A DNA stretch of 64,000 nucleotides, from assembly GCA_017555695.1 (NCBI GenBank), contig JAFZFX010000036.1, positions 1-64,000 of the forward strand, read 5' to 3'. This document shows positions 43,712-51,939 of this stretch, one piece after another. Source of the DNA: Alistipes sp. (GTDB taxonomy: Bacteria; Bacteroidota; Bacteroidia; Bacteroidales; Rikenellaceae). A program made the position numbers and the translations under genes. Each line of letters starts with the position of its first letter. Within the stretch, counting starts at the first letter, position 1. The notes below the pieces were generated by a model that was given only the letters and a program-made list of their open reading frames with translations, had not been told where the DNA came from and did no database searches.

Positions 43712-45088
43712 TTATTTCAAAATGCGTAATGAATTGGGGTACATATTATTAACTCTCGCCCCTATGCGTTTAACAAATCCCAGCGCCTGGCCTCGATGCT
43801 CGACGAGATTTACACCCTCCTCGAACTTATCTGCCGCCACATCCTGCTTGCGCAGAAAACGCAACGCTGTATCCTCATCCACCTCACTGCAAGCAACGGC
43901 ATCACGCCTTAGACCCGCATAGGTAGCCAATGCAGCATCGGGCTTCAAACGGCCCTTAAATATCTGACCCATAGCCACTCCCGAGTATATAACAGCCAAA
44001 CGGCCAGAGAGTGACTCTATCTCGTCGTAGTGGCTCTTACGGCAACCATACAGCGTTGAGCCAGCCTCAAAAAATGTCATTTCATCGGGCTCTGCGACCC
44101 ACTTTTTCAATTCCTCGGCAGAGCGTTTATCCACCGCCGACACAACCTTGCGGCTCGGCTTAAGCAATCGGCCCGAGGTACGGATATCGGCACTCTTGCG
44201 CGCCACGGCCATAAACATACCCTCGCCTACGACCTTGTGCGGGAAGAATCTAAAGGTCTGAAAAACACCTTCTCGACCCACTACAACGCCCCACTCATCA
44301 TCGACGGCCACCTTCTCGGCCTCAACGAGTTCGTCGGCATACTCCTCGCACATTCTTTTAACTATATCTTCGTCCTCTGTGCGGTTGAATGTGCATGTGC
44401 TGTACAACAACACACCACCCGCCTTCAAGGCACGAAAGGCATTCTGCAAAATCTCATATTGGCGTGAGGCACACATCGCAACATTAGCCTCGCTCCACTG
44501 CTCGCAGGCATCATCCGACTTACGGAACATTCCCTCTCCAGAGCAGGGTGCATCCACCGCCACGACATCGAACAACCCCTCGAACTCGGCAAGACGGCTC
44601 GAATCGTTGCAGGTCACGACCATATTACCCAGACCCCACTTGCGGGCATTGTCAGCCAACACGGCCGCGCGGCTGCGGTTTATCTCATTGGCAACAACCA
44701 GACCCTCGGCACCAACCAGCGAAGCGTAGTGAGTACTCTTACCGCCAGGCGCAGCGCACATATCCAGCACACGCAGACCTCGGCAAGCCCCCTCGCTACC
44801 CACAACCGACTCAACGACATACCCTGCAAACTGCGAACTTGCCTCCTGCACATAGTAGGCGCCAGCGTGAAAATCGGTATCGAGTGTGAAATTGGGGCGG
44901 CTACTGATGCGATAACCACGCGACGACCACTCGATGGGCGTAGTATCCCAACGCGGTGCGGTCATCTTGCTCGGGTTTAGTCGAACCGATGTAGAGGGCT
45001 CACCACCCAACGCAGCACACAACTGCTCGGCTTCGCTCTCTCCTAACTCCCGCTGCATACGGGCAACAAATTTTTCGGGCAACTGCAT
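43712..45088 (-). CDS. RsmF/NOL1-type rRNA cytosine-C5 methyltransferase
   Basis: 458 residues. It uses SAM to methylate a cytosine in rRNA. N-terminal PUA-like segment with YYVQEASSQ, Rossmann core with SAM loop DMCAAPGGKSTH, catalytic Cys motifs DAPCSGEGMFRK and YSTCTFNRTEDE (motif VI and IV cysteines), and a C-terminal RsmF-type PUA-related extension ending MYPNSLRILK. Closest to RsmF/YebU in architecture, as judged by length and order. It lies 12 bases upstream of the MerR-like gene. Confidence 0.92.
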   Translation of the reverse strand: MQLPEKFVARMQRELGESEAEQLCAALGGEPSTSVRLNPSKMTAPRWDTTPIEWSSRGYRISSRPNFTLDTDFHAGAYYVQEASSQFAGYVVESVVGSEGACRGLRVLDMCAAPGGKSTHYASLVGAEGLVVANEINRSRAAVLADNARKWGLGNMVVTCNDSSRLAEFEGLFDVVAVDAPCSGEGMFRKSDDACEQWSEANVAMCASRQYEILQNAFRALKAGGVLLYSTCTFNRTEDEDIVKRMCEEYADELVEAEKVAVDDEWGVVVGREGVFQTFRFFPHKVVGEGMFMAVARKSADIRTSGRLLKPSRKVVSAVDKRSAEELKKWVAEPDEMTFFEAGSTLYGCRKSHYDEIESLSGRLAVIYSGVAMGQIFKGRLKPDAALATYAGLRRDAVACSEVDEDTALRFLRKQDVAADKFEEGVNLVEHRGQALGFVKRIGARVNNMYPNSLRILK

Positions 45089-45096
45089 AATTTAGA

Positions 45097-45720
45097 TTAT
45101 TTACGATTACCCTTTTCGCGCATCATATCGTCCAACTGCTGACAGATACGCTCAACAACCGACTCATCGGCCACAAAGTCATCAACATCCTTATCAATGA
45201 TGAGTACATCGCCCTTATAGATGTTGTTTATCCAATTTTCGTACTTTTCGTTCAGACGCGAGAGGTAGGCCTCGTCGATATTCATCTCGTAGGCACGGCC
45301 ACGGCGCTTGATTTGCGTCACGAGCGTAGGTATGCTCGCACGCAGATATATCAACACATCGGGCTGGGGGATGAGATTTGTCGTGAGGCTAAAAATCTTC
45401 ATATATGTTGCGAAGTCGCGCGACGGAATGAGCCCCATCTGATGAAGGTTATCGGCAAAGATATGCGCATCCTCGTAGATGGTGCGATCCTGAAATATAT
45501 TTTTCTCACCCGACGAAAGCATATCGAGGGTCTGCTCGATACGGCTACCCAAGAACGATATCTGCAACTGGAACGCCCAGCGGCTCATATCGTTGTAGAA
45601 GTCCCCGATGTAGGGATTATCGCTCTCTTCGTAGTAGGCTTTAGCCCCATACTTACGGGTCAATATCTCGGTTAGCGTGGTCTTTCCGCTACCAATATTT
45701 CCGGCTATAGCAACATACAT
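45097..45720 (-). CDS. Deoxynucleoside kinase
   Basis: 207 residues. P-loop IAGNIGSGKTTL at residues 4-15, the deoxynucleoside-site DRTIYEDAHIF (about 82-92) and the lid YLRASIPTLVTQIKRRGRAY are those of the dCK/dGK family. It salvages deoxynucleosides to monophosphates; the specificity (dA/dG/dC) cannot be told. It lies 8 bases before the RsmF-like gene ends its own frame on the same strand, and 50 bases after trkA. Confidence 0.9.
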   Translation of the reverse strand: MYVAIAGNIGSGKTTLTEILTRKYGAKAYYEESDNPYIGDFYNDMSRWAFQLQISFLGSRIEQTLDMLSSGEKNIFQDRTIYEDAHIFADNLHQMGLIPSRDFATYMKIFSLTTNLIPQPDVLIYLRASIPTLVTQIKRRGRAYEMNIDEAYLSRLNEKYENWINNIYKGDVLIIDKDVDDFVADESVVERICQQLDDMMREKGNRK

Positions 45721-45770
45721 ATTATCTGGTTTTTGATGTTTTATCGACTGCTTTTTATACTTTGGGCTAC

Positions 45771-47111
45771 TTAATTAAAGTACTCTCCCACCTTCGATAT
45801 CGAATCGGGCATAGAGAATACCACCACTCTGTCGTAGGCCTTCATCTGCGTGTCGCCCACGGCGATAAACGCCTTGTCGCCTCGTACGATACCACCGATG
45901 ATGACATCCTGCGGCAAGCGCATATCCTTCACCATAGACTTCGTTGCGGGCGAGTTGGGCTTGACGATAAACTCCAACACCTCGGCCTCGCTACCCATCA
46001 GACAGCGTATGGCCTGCACATCGGTAGACATAGTGAAACTGAAGATATTTGATGCCGTCACTCGTTTCTTGTTGATAATGGTGTCGATACCCACACTCTC
46101 GGCCAGGCTGATATAGTTGAGATTCTCAACCTCTGCGATAACCTTCTTCACACCCATTCTCTTGGCCTGCATCGCCGCCAGGATATTGGTCTCGCTACGG
46201 CCTGTCACGGCGAGGAATGTATCCATATTCGAGAGTCCCTCCTCCTGCATAGCCTCAAGGTTACGGCCATCGGCGTGAACGATGAGTGTCTTCTCCAGCT
46301 GCTCGGCCAGACGATAGGCCTTCTCGCCGTTGTACTCCACCATCTTCACATTCATCACATCCTGCAACTCCGACGCCACACGAATACCGATACGCGAGCC
46401 ACCAAGAATCATCAAATTCTTGACCTCGACACTCTTCTGCCCCGACAACTCCTCAACTCTTGTTGAGCCATCGTTGCGGGCAATGGCATAGACCACATCA
46501 CCCTCGAAGAACTCATCCTGACCTCGGGGTATGATGGTCTGACTACCGCGTGTGATAGCCACAGCTCTAAACTCAGAGATTGTGCCGTCTGCGGCAAGGT
46601 CCATCAACTTGTGCCCCAACAGAGGCGAAGTCGGCTCCAAGCGGAACACCACCAGCGACAGCAGACCATTCGAGAAGTCCACATAGTCGGTCGTAGAGGT
46701 GTGTCCCAACAGATTCACCACCTCGGCGGCAGCCACCTGCTCGGGATAGAAGAGGTAGTCGATACCCATATCGATGAACATCTCCTTATTGTTGGGCTCG
46801 AGGTATTCGTTGTTGTCAATTCGGGCGATAGACTTCTTTGCACCCAACTGCTTGGCCATAATTGCGGCCAGGATATTCTGATTCTCATCGTGATTAACGG
46901 CAATGAAGAGGTCACACTTGCGTACGCCCGCCCTGCGAAGCACCGCAAATGCAGTAGTGTCACCCTCGACGATAATCAAGTCTGCAAGGTTGCTCACCTC
47001 GTTTAGCAGTTTGATATCGCTGTCGATGACTGTAATTTCGTGGCCATTACCACTCAACATACGCGCCAAGTGGCTACCCATCTCTCCTACACCTGAAATA
47101 ACGATTTTCAT
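45771..47111 (-). CDS. trkA: Potassium uptake protein TrkA
   Basis: 446 residues. Peripheral NAD(H)-binding gating subunit of the Trk K+ channel. Two tandem RCK-N/RCK-C units: Rossmann signatures GVGEMGSHLARML at residues 7-19 and ILGGSRIGIRVASEL near 235, with IVEGD and IARIDN in the first. TrkC domains follow each. No TrkH/TrkG is next to it in the window. It is divergent to the small membrane protein at 47271. Confidence 0.94.
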   Translation of the reverse strand: MKIVISGVGEMGSHLARMLSGNGHEITVIDSDIKLLNEVSNLADLIIVEGDTTAFAVLRRAGVRKCDLFIAVNHDENQNILAAIMAKQLGAKKSIARIDNNEYLEPNNKEMFIDMGIDYLFYPEQVAAAEVVNLLGHTSTTDYVDFSNGLLSLVVFRLEPTSPLLGHKLMDLAADGTISEFRAVAITRGSQTIIPRGQDEFFEGDVVYAIARNDGSTRVEELSGQKSVEVKNLMILGGSRIGIRVASELQDVMNVKMVEYNGEKAYRLAEQLEKTLIVHADGRNLEAMQEEGLSNMDTFLAVTGRSETNILAAMQAKRMGVKKVIAEVENLNYISLAESVGIDTIINKKRVTASNIFSFTMSTDVQAIRCLMGSEAEVLEFIVKPNSPATKSMVKDMRLPQDVIIGGIVRGDKAFIAVGDTQMKAYDRVVVFSMPDSISKVGEYFN

Positions 47112-47204
47112 ATCACCATCTTATTTTTCTATGCCACACAGGCAGTGTGATGCGTGCCCAAGAGCGCCCAAAAACGCCTGATTCATTCACAAAAAGCACG
47201 CATT

Positions 47205-47236
47205 TTTGCAAATTACCATACAAATATATAAATTTG
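47205..47236 (+). promoter_or_regulatory. Promoter of the 89-residue membrane protein gene
   Basis: TTTG (47205-47208), 20 bases, TAAATTTG (47229-47236), 34 bases before the ATG at 47271. Confidence 0.7.
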
Positions 47237-47270
47237 TTGTCGGAAATTCAATTTTAACTGATAATTAATT

Positions 47271-47540
47271 ATGACATCGTCACTTTCCACTATACTAATT
47301 GTTGTCGGAGCATCGGTTTTGCTGGTCGGATTTTTCTTTTTGGGAATGTCGCTGACACAGATATTCAAGGGCCACGACATCGACTCGGAGATTGCCACTA
47401 ACAAGAATATGCAACGCCTGGGTATCAAGTGTGCCGTGCAGGAGTCACGCGAGGATACGGGTACAGATTGCGCCGACCTGGGTTGTCACGGCAACTGCTC
47501 GTCGTGCGATATAGACCACACCGCCGAGGAGAAGAAATAG
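47271..47540 (+). CDS. Small single-pass membrane protein with Cys-rich tail
   Basis: 89 residues. One helix (about 5-28, ILIVVGASVLLVGFFFLGMS), then a short basic/acidic stretch and a tail with six cysteines (IKCAVQ, TDCADLGCHGNCSSCDID). It might bind a metal or Fe-S cluster; NqrM-type Cys tails on a single helix are comparable, but I cannot make a firm family match. A promoter and a clean terminator bracket it, so it is a single-gene unit. Between trkA (-) and rpmA (-). Confidence 0.72.
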   Translation: MTSSLSTILIVVGASVLLVGFFFLGMSLTQIFKGHDIDSEIATNKNMQRLGIKCAVQESREDTGTDCADLGCHGNCSSCDIDHTAEEKK

Positions 47541-47544
47541 ACAA

Positions 47545-47576
47545 AACGGCTGCAACTAAAGTTGCGGCCGTTTTTA
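47545..47576 (+). terminator. Terminator of the small membrane protein gene
   Basis: AACGGCTGCAAC (47545-47556) pairs with 47561-47572 (one G-U) around a TAAA loop, followed by T-rich sequence. Confidence 0.85.
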
Positions 47577-47601
47577 TTTACACAAATGTTTTTTTACAAA
47601 C

Positions 47602-47754
47602 AAGGCAGACTCCAAAATAACAAGCCAACCACAGAAAGACAGATAAATTCGTATGGCGTAAGTTATTTTGAAGCTGCTCGCAAGGTAAGAAACCGCAGTT
47701 TACTTATCGTAAATGAGGATTGCGCACCTAAGGCAGATGCCAAAAGAACAAGCC
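47602..47754. repeat. Imperfect 25-bp direct repeats flanking a 103-bp insert
   Basis: Copies at 47602-47626 and 47730-47754 share AAGGCAGA..CCAAAA.AACAAGCC (22 of 25 bases). The segment between them (47627-47729) contains no gene I can support. It fills most of the gap between the small membrane gene and rpmA and could be a dispersed intergenic repeat. Confidence 0.6.
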
Positions 47755-47771
47755 ATAAGAATTTAGCAGAC

Positions 47772-47803
47772 AAAAAAAGCGGAATCTCATACAAGATTCC
47801 GCT
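47772..47803 (-). terminator. rplU-rpmA terminator
   Basis: GCGGAATCT (47779-47787) pairs with AGATTCCGC (47794-47802); the - strand then has seven T. Confidence 0.85.
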
Positions 47804-47824
47804 GTGCTTTTACGATGCTATAAA

Positions 47825-48085
47825 CTACTCTGCAAGAGGAGTTACGCTAACGTATGACTTGCCAGACGACTTTTTGCAGAACTCAACTGTACCGTCAACC
47901 AATGCAAAAAGAGTGTGGTCCTTACCCATACCCACATTGTTACCGGGGTTGTGAACAGTACCTCTCTGACGAACGATGATGTTGCCAGCCTTAGCGAACT
48001 GACCACCGAAAAGCTTTACTCCGAGTCGCTTGCTCTCTGACTCACGGCCGTTCTTTGAACTACCTACTCCTTTTTTGTGTGCCAT
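47825..48085 (-). CDS. rpmA: Large ribosomal subunit protein bL27
   Basis: 86 residues. Part of the 50S subunit near the peptidyl-transferase centre. Opens with [20 protein letters not shown] and holds the [17 protein letters not shown] core, both family-typical. It is the second gene of the rplU-rpmA pair, 18 bases after rplU, followed by a terminator. Confidence 0.97.
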   Translation of the reverse strand: MAHKKGVGSSKNGRESESKRLGVKLFGGQFAKAGNIIVRQRGTVHNPGNNVGMGKDHTLFALVDGTVEFCKKSSGKSYVSVTPLAE

Positions 48086-48103
48086 TTTCTACTAATTTTT
48101 AGG

Positions 48104-48415
48104 TTATGCAACAATATCCTCCACGAGAATCTGGGTCAAGTACTGACGGTGACCGTTGCACTTCTGATAACCAGTTCTACGCTTCTTCTTGAATACCAAG
48201 ACCTTCTCGTCCTTAAGGTGCTTCAAGACTTTACACTTAACCGAGGCGCCTTCTACTACAGGTGCACCTACCTTTACCTGACCGTCGTTGTCTACAAGCA
48301 GGACTTTGTCGAAGCTCACTGACGACTCTACGTCGTTCTGAAGACGGTGAACATAGAGCTTACGACCCTTCTCAGCCTTGAACTGCTGACCTGCGATTTC
48401 TACTATAACGTACAT
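48104..48415 (-). CDS. rplU: Large ribosomal subunit protein bL21
   Basis: 103 residues, normal length. Start [20 protein letters not shown] at 48415; an in-frame upstream extension is not part of the family. C-terminal [18 protein letters not shown] is the rRNA-binding signature. bL21 contacts domain I of 23S rRNA. It heads the L21-L27 operon; its promoter is at 48455-48484 and the transcript appears to begin with a stem-loop (48439-48451). Confidence 0.97.
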   Translation of the reverse strand: MYVIVEIAGQQFKAEKGRKLYVHRLQNDVESSVSFDKVLLVDNDGQVKVGAPVVEGASVKCKVLKHLKDEKVLVFKKKRRTGYQKCNGHRQYLTQILVEDIVA

Positions 48416-48438
48416 TTCTTTAATAAAATATAAGTTTT

Positions 48439-48484
48439 GCCGTAATTCGGCCTGCAAATATACTAATTTTTTTCCATGTACAAC
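48439..48484 (-). promoter_or_regulatory. rplU promoter and leader hairpin
   Basis: GTTG (48481-48484), 18 bases, TATATTTG (48455-48462). GCCG/CGGC (48439-48442, 48448-48451) forms a short hairpin with loop AATTA, within about four bases of the start site. Confidence 0.6.
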
Positions 48485-48563
48485 ACTTTGCCCATTATTT
48501 TTTTCTTTTTTCTGCTTTGGCACATTTTTGGATTGGCTTTTGCGGCAAATATTTACTCACACT

Positions 48564-48941
48564 ATGCAGCGAGGCAAGATTATCATATACTCACCAAAAC
48601 CACTACTGGCCGAGATGGTGGCCGACATCATAGGTTATGCCGAGGGTGAGATTATGCTGTGCAGTTCGACGCAACAGGTTGTGGAGCTGTGCGAAAGCAT
48701 ACGCGCCGACCTTGTAATCATCCTCTCTTCGGCGCCACTGCGCAACGGCAAGGGGCTCATCCAACGCCTAAGGCGCGGGCATCGCATACCAGCCATTTAT
48801 GTCATATCGTGGCATCACAACGAGCAGACCGTATTGAGTCTGCTGGAGTGTGGCGTGGACCAATATATGACCTTCCCCGTCTGCATGGAACGGCTGAAGA
48901 TAAAGTCCTCACGAGAGCATAACAATAAATGGGAGTCATAG
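48564..48941 (+). CDS. Degenerate (pseudo-)receiver domain protein
   Basis: 125 residues, a stand-alone receiver fold (CheY-like: KIIIYSPKPLLAEMVADIIG, ADLVIILSSAP, AIYVISWHHNEQ, LLECGVDQYMTFP). All key phosphorylation residues are changed: the acid pair is Ser10-Pro11, the phospho-Asp site is Leu54, and the conserved Lys is Phe104. It therefore probably cannot be phosphorylated and may act as a protein-protein adaptor. It starts at the ATG at 48564; a TTG upstream in frame was rejected. The next gene begins 3 bases after its stop. There is no obvious promoter; it is divergent to rplU. Confidence 0.75.
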   Translation: MQRGKIIIYSPKPLLAEMVADIIGYAEGEIMLCSSTQQVVELCESIRADLVIILSSAPLRNGKGLIQRLRRGHRIPAIYVISWHHNEQTVLSLLECGVDQYMTFPVCMERLKIKSSREHNNKWES

Positions 48942-48944
48942 ACG

Positions 48945-49901
48945 ATGAATCTATTATACATATATATTATAGTTATTTCGGTCGCAAGCGTCGCCGTCAT
49001 AGTAATAACAATCGCATCGACCATAGCGGGTGGTGCAAAGCATAATCGGATGCTGAAATTAAAGGCGTCATATATCCGCCAGGTGGTTTCACTTCTGCAG
49101 GGCGAGGAGCAATACGCAGCACGCATAGTAGCCACTACGCCCACACAACGCAGGGCCTTGTGCGAGGCTATCTATCTGGTGATGAGCCACACCTACGGCG
49201 CCAACAGCGTACGCTTAAAGCGCACCGTCGAGGAGAATCATCTTGAGGAGTTTATGCTAAATCGCATATCTACCTCTTCGGGTTACCGCAGAGCGCAGTG
49301 GCTGATGACAATGAGCAGTATCCCCATCAGCCTCAACAGCATAGAGTATATAGAGAAATATATCAACTCTTCGAATCACGCAATACGCATAGCGGCATTG
49401 ACCACCTTCGTGGCTGCAAATCCGCAGATGGCCATACGGCGCATCGCCTCGCTCGAATACCGCCTAATGCCGATAGACCTTGCCCACATCATCGCGCTCC
49501 TGCGTCGTGGCATACTACCTATAGCCTACGAGCCTCTGCTAGCGAGTCGCAACCCCAACCTCTGCCTGCTGGGCATAACGATAGTTCGCAACTTCGGCAT
49601 AGATATGGCCGACAAACAACTGCATAACATCATATCGGAGAGCAACGACAAGACTGTTCTGCGCGAGGCGATACTCACCCTGGCTGCATTGGGTCGCCCC
49701 TTGGGACGCATAAAAATTAGGGAGCGCATACGGGCGATGAGCCACCACGAGCGCAAAGCGTTCTGTCGCCATTTGGCTACCGAGGGATACTCGACACAGG
49801 CCCTGCGTACACTCTTTTCGGAGCGTGAGATGCATTATGCCGAGGCTTTAATTAAATCATACAAACGAGAGTTAGGATGTCAGCAATATACACAATCATA
49901 A
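48945..49901 (+). CDS. Membrane-anchored HEAT-repeat-like protein
   Basis: 318 residues. N-terminal membrane helix (about 3-28), then a wholly helical region with pairs of helices resembling HEAT repeats, for example IRIAALTTFVAANPQMAIRR, LLASRNPNLCLLGITIVRNF and KTVLREAILTLAALGRPLGR. Such solenoids bind proteins. It sits between a pseudo-receiver gene (3 bases upstream) and a GT2-like gene whose start overlaps its last 25 bases. Codon use (many ATA) differs from the housekeeping genes around. Function unknown. Confidence 0.7.
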   Translation: MNLLYIYIIVISVASVAVIVITIASTIAGGAKHNRMLKLKASYIRQVVSLLQGEEQYAARIVATTPTQRRALCEAIYLVMSHTYGANSVRLKRTVEENHLEEFMLNRISTSSGYRRAQWLMTMSSIPISLNSIEYIEKYINSSNHAIRIAALTTFVAANPQMAIRRIASLEYRLMPIDLAHIIALLRRGILPIAYEPLLASRNPNLCLLGITIVRNFGIDMADKQLHNIISESNDKTVLREAILTLAALGRPLGRIKIRERIRAMSHHERKAFCRHLATEGYSTQALRTLFSEREMHYAEALIKSYKRELGCQQYTQS

Positions 49902-50830
49902 CCGCCACACTACTTCTGGCGACAATACTCATTAGCCTCCGCACCGCGCTAATTATCAAAGCCGTACGCCACCGGAAATTCTTTATCGACGAGGCTGCGG
50001 GGTGCTGTGAGTCGCTCGGCTTTGTGGGATGCAGCGTCATCTGCCACACCGAGGTCGATATGGACCTAATCAACCACCTGCTACAGAGCGAATACGACCG
50101 CCACGAAGTAGTAGCAGCACTCGACTCACGCCTCGCGCCCGAGGAGTTTTATTCGATTGTCGAACATTTCGGAATGATTAGCGTAAACCCCACGACCAGC
50201 AACGAGCTGAAGGGGATACAACTGCGGGCTCTCTACCGCTCGCGCCAGCGGTGCTACAAGCGATTTGTGTTGATTGATGCGGCCAGCACCTCACCCTACG
50301 ATGCGCTAAACTGCGCCACCGCTGTCGCATCATTCGACTACATTCTACCTCTACCACGCAATTCCCGCCTGCACCCCTACGCCATAGAGAGTGCCGCAAT
50401 GGTTATCTCGGAGCAGGGCGACAGAGGCTTCGATTTTATAAGATGCACAGCCGACAAAGAGTGCTACATCCTTCGGCGAGAGTATATCATCCAGCAGGAC
50501 GGTTTTTCGGCCTCGATACTCGGAGGCACACCCCGCCGCAATATCATCTCTACGGCAATACCCATAGCCTACTCATCGGAGAGCAACAAAACCATCCGAC
50601 GCCGCTTGGCACTATATGCACTCGGGGCATTAGGCCCATTCATCGTGGCGGGAGCTTTTCTTGCATCGGCTCCTATAATCATTGCCACACTACTCACCGC
50701 AGCCTTTGTGGCGTTGCTTGCACGCTACAGCTCGCAATATATAGGCACAGAAAAGTGTTCAGAAAGGGTTATGTTGTGTTACATTCGTAATTTATTCGAT
50801 ATTTTTTGCTTAAGAAAATTTACTTTTTGA
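49877..50830 (+). CDS. Membrane protein with degenerate GT2 glycosyltransferase-like domain
   Basis: 317 residues. N-terminal membrane helix (about 5-22); a GT-A-like part at about 48-210 that follows the GT2 layout (GCSVICHTEVDMDLINHLLQ, HEVVAALDSRLAPEEF, YKRFVLIDAASTSPYDALN, DYILPLPRNSRLHPYAIE) but lacks a clear DxD and a QxxRW motif; two close C-terminal helices (about 249-290). So it is probably not a normal transferase; a scaffold or sugar-binding role is a guess. It begins inside the HEAT-like gene and is the last of the trio; cysQ follows 44 bases later. Confidence 0.65.
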   Translation: MSAIYTIITATLLLATILISLRTALIIKAVRHRKFFIDEAAGCCESLGFVGCSVICHTEVDMDLINHLLQSEYDRHEVVAALDSRLAPEEFYSIVEHFGMISVNPTTSNELKGIQLRALYRSRQRCYKRFVLIDAASTSPYDALNCATAVASFDYILPLPRNSRLHPYAIESAAMVISEQGDRGFDFIRCTADKECYILRREYIIQQDGFSASILGGTPRRNIISTAIPIAYSSESNKTIRRRLALYALGALGPFIVAGAFLASAPIIIATLLTAAFVALLARYSSQYIGTEKCSERVMLCYIRNLFDIFCLRKFTF

Positions 50831-50874
50831 TAAATTATATGTAACTTTACGAAAGAATCCTAAAACTACTAATA

Positions 50875-51723
50875 ATGCCTGAAAACCAGATTTACAAACA
50901 TATCAACGAGCAGATTTTGCCGCAGTGCTTCAATGCCGCAGTCAAAGCAGGTGCCGCAATAATGGGCATCTACAAGAGTCATGATTACGACATTTCACTC
51001 AAGAGCGACAAGACCCCCATCACCATCGCCGACCGATTGGCCCACAACACCATCAAGGAGCATCTGGGGCCATCGCGTATCCCCGTATTGAGCGAAGAGG
51101 GTCGTGAAATGCTCTACGACGAGCGCCGCAACTGGGAACTGTTCCTGCTTGTGGATCCGCTCGACGGAACAAAGGAGTTCATCAAGGGCAACAACGAGTT
51201 CACCGTAAACATCGCTCTGCTATATAACAACCAGTGCGTGGCATCTATCCTCTATGTGCCCTATCACTGCAAGATGTATGTGGCCGTCAAGGGCGAGGGC
51301 GCATATCTCATTCGCGACATCGTTCCTCAAGCCGAGCCCACATACAAGGCCAAGCAGATTGAGCAGATGATGGAGCGACTGCCGTTGGCGTGCAATCGCC
51401 ACGACGAGTTCCGCGTTGCCGTATCGAGGTCGCACCAGACTCCCGAGACTTTTCAGCGCATCGAGGAGCTGAAGGCTCTGCACCCCAACCTGGAGGTTGT
51501 CGAGCAGGGAAGTTCGTATAAGTTCTGCCTGCTTGCCGAGGGCGCAATCGACTACTACATCCGCACGACCAACACCTACGAGTGGGATACCGCTGCGGGC
51601 GAACTTATCCTTGCCGAGGCGGGAGGTCAAACCCTCTCTTACCCCGAAGGCGAACCTCTGAAGTACAACAAAGACGACCTGCGTAACCCCTGGTTTGAGG
51701 CCAAAGGCCCATACTTCAAATAA
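50875..51723 (+). CDS. cysQ: 3'(2'),5'-bisphosphate nucleotidase CysQ
   Basis: 282 residues. It removes the 3' phosphate of PAP (adenosine 3',5'-bisphosphate), a by-product of sulfate activation and of other sulfotransfer. Inositol-monophosphatase-fold motifs are complete: LSEEG near residue 72, DPLDGTKEF (about 94-102, metal-binding) and EWDTAAGELIL (about 239-249). A TAACTTTA element near 50850 could be its promoter. It ends with a terminator at 51745-51779. Confidence 0.93.
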   Translation: MPENQIYKHINEQILPQCFNAAVKAGAAIMGIYKSHDYDISLKSDKTPITIADRLAHNTIKEHLGPSRIPVLSEEGREMLYDERRNWELFLLVDPLDGTKEFIKGNNEFTVNIALLYNNQCVASILYVPYHCKMYVAVKGEGAYLIRDIVPQAEPTYKAKQIEQMMERLPLACNRHDEFRVAVSRSHQTPETFQRIEELKALHPNLEVVEQGSSYKFCLLAEGAIDYYIRTTNTYEWDTAAGELILAEAGGQTLSYPEGEPLKYNKDDLRNPWFEAKGPYFK

Positions 51724-51744
51724 CAGCATAATATCAAACTTTAG

Positions 51745-51779
51745 CACCTCGACCCGCAGATGGAGTCGAGGTGTTTTTG
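51745..51779 (+). terminator. cysQ terminator
   Basis: CACCTCGAC (51745-51753) pairs with 51765-51773, followed by five T. Confidence 0.8.
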
Positions 51780-51939
51780 TTTCGTACAAAAGGGCTCTCC
51801 TGCGCCAAATAACACATTCTCAAGCCAAAACGACGACCCCACACGACCCAATCGCCATTTTATCGACTGCAAATGAGAGGCTTTTCAAAAAAAACAATTA
51901 ACTTTGGCACAAAATATTCAACACACAAACTGTAAAATT

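Noticed and set aside
47562-47954. 130-residue + strand frame
   Set aside because: It runs through a terminator, the direct repeats and then antisense into rpmA, without family resemblance.
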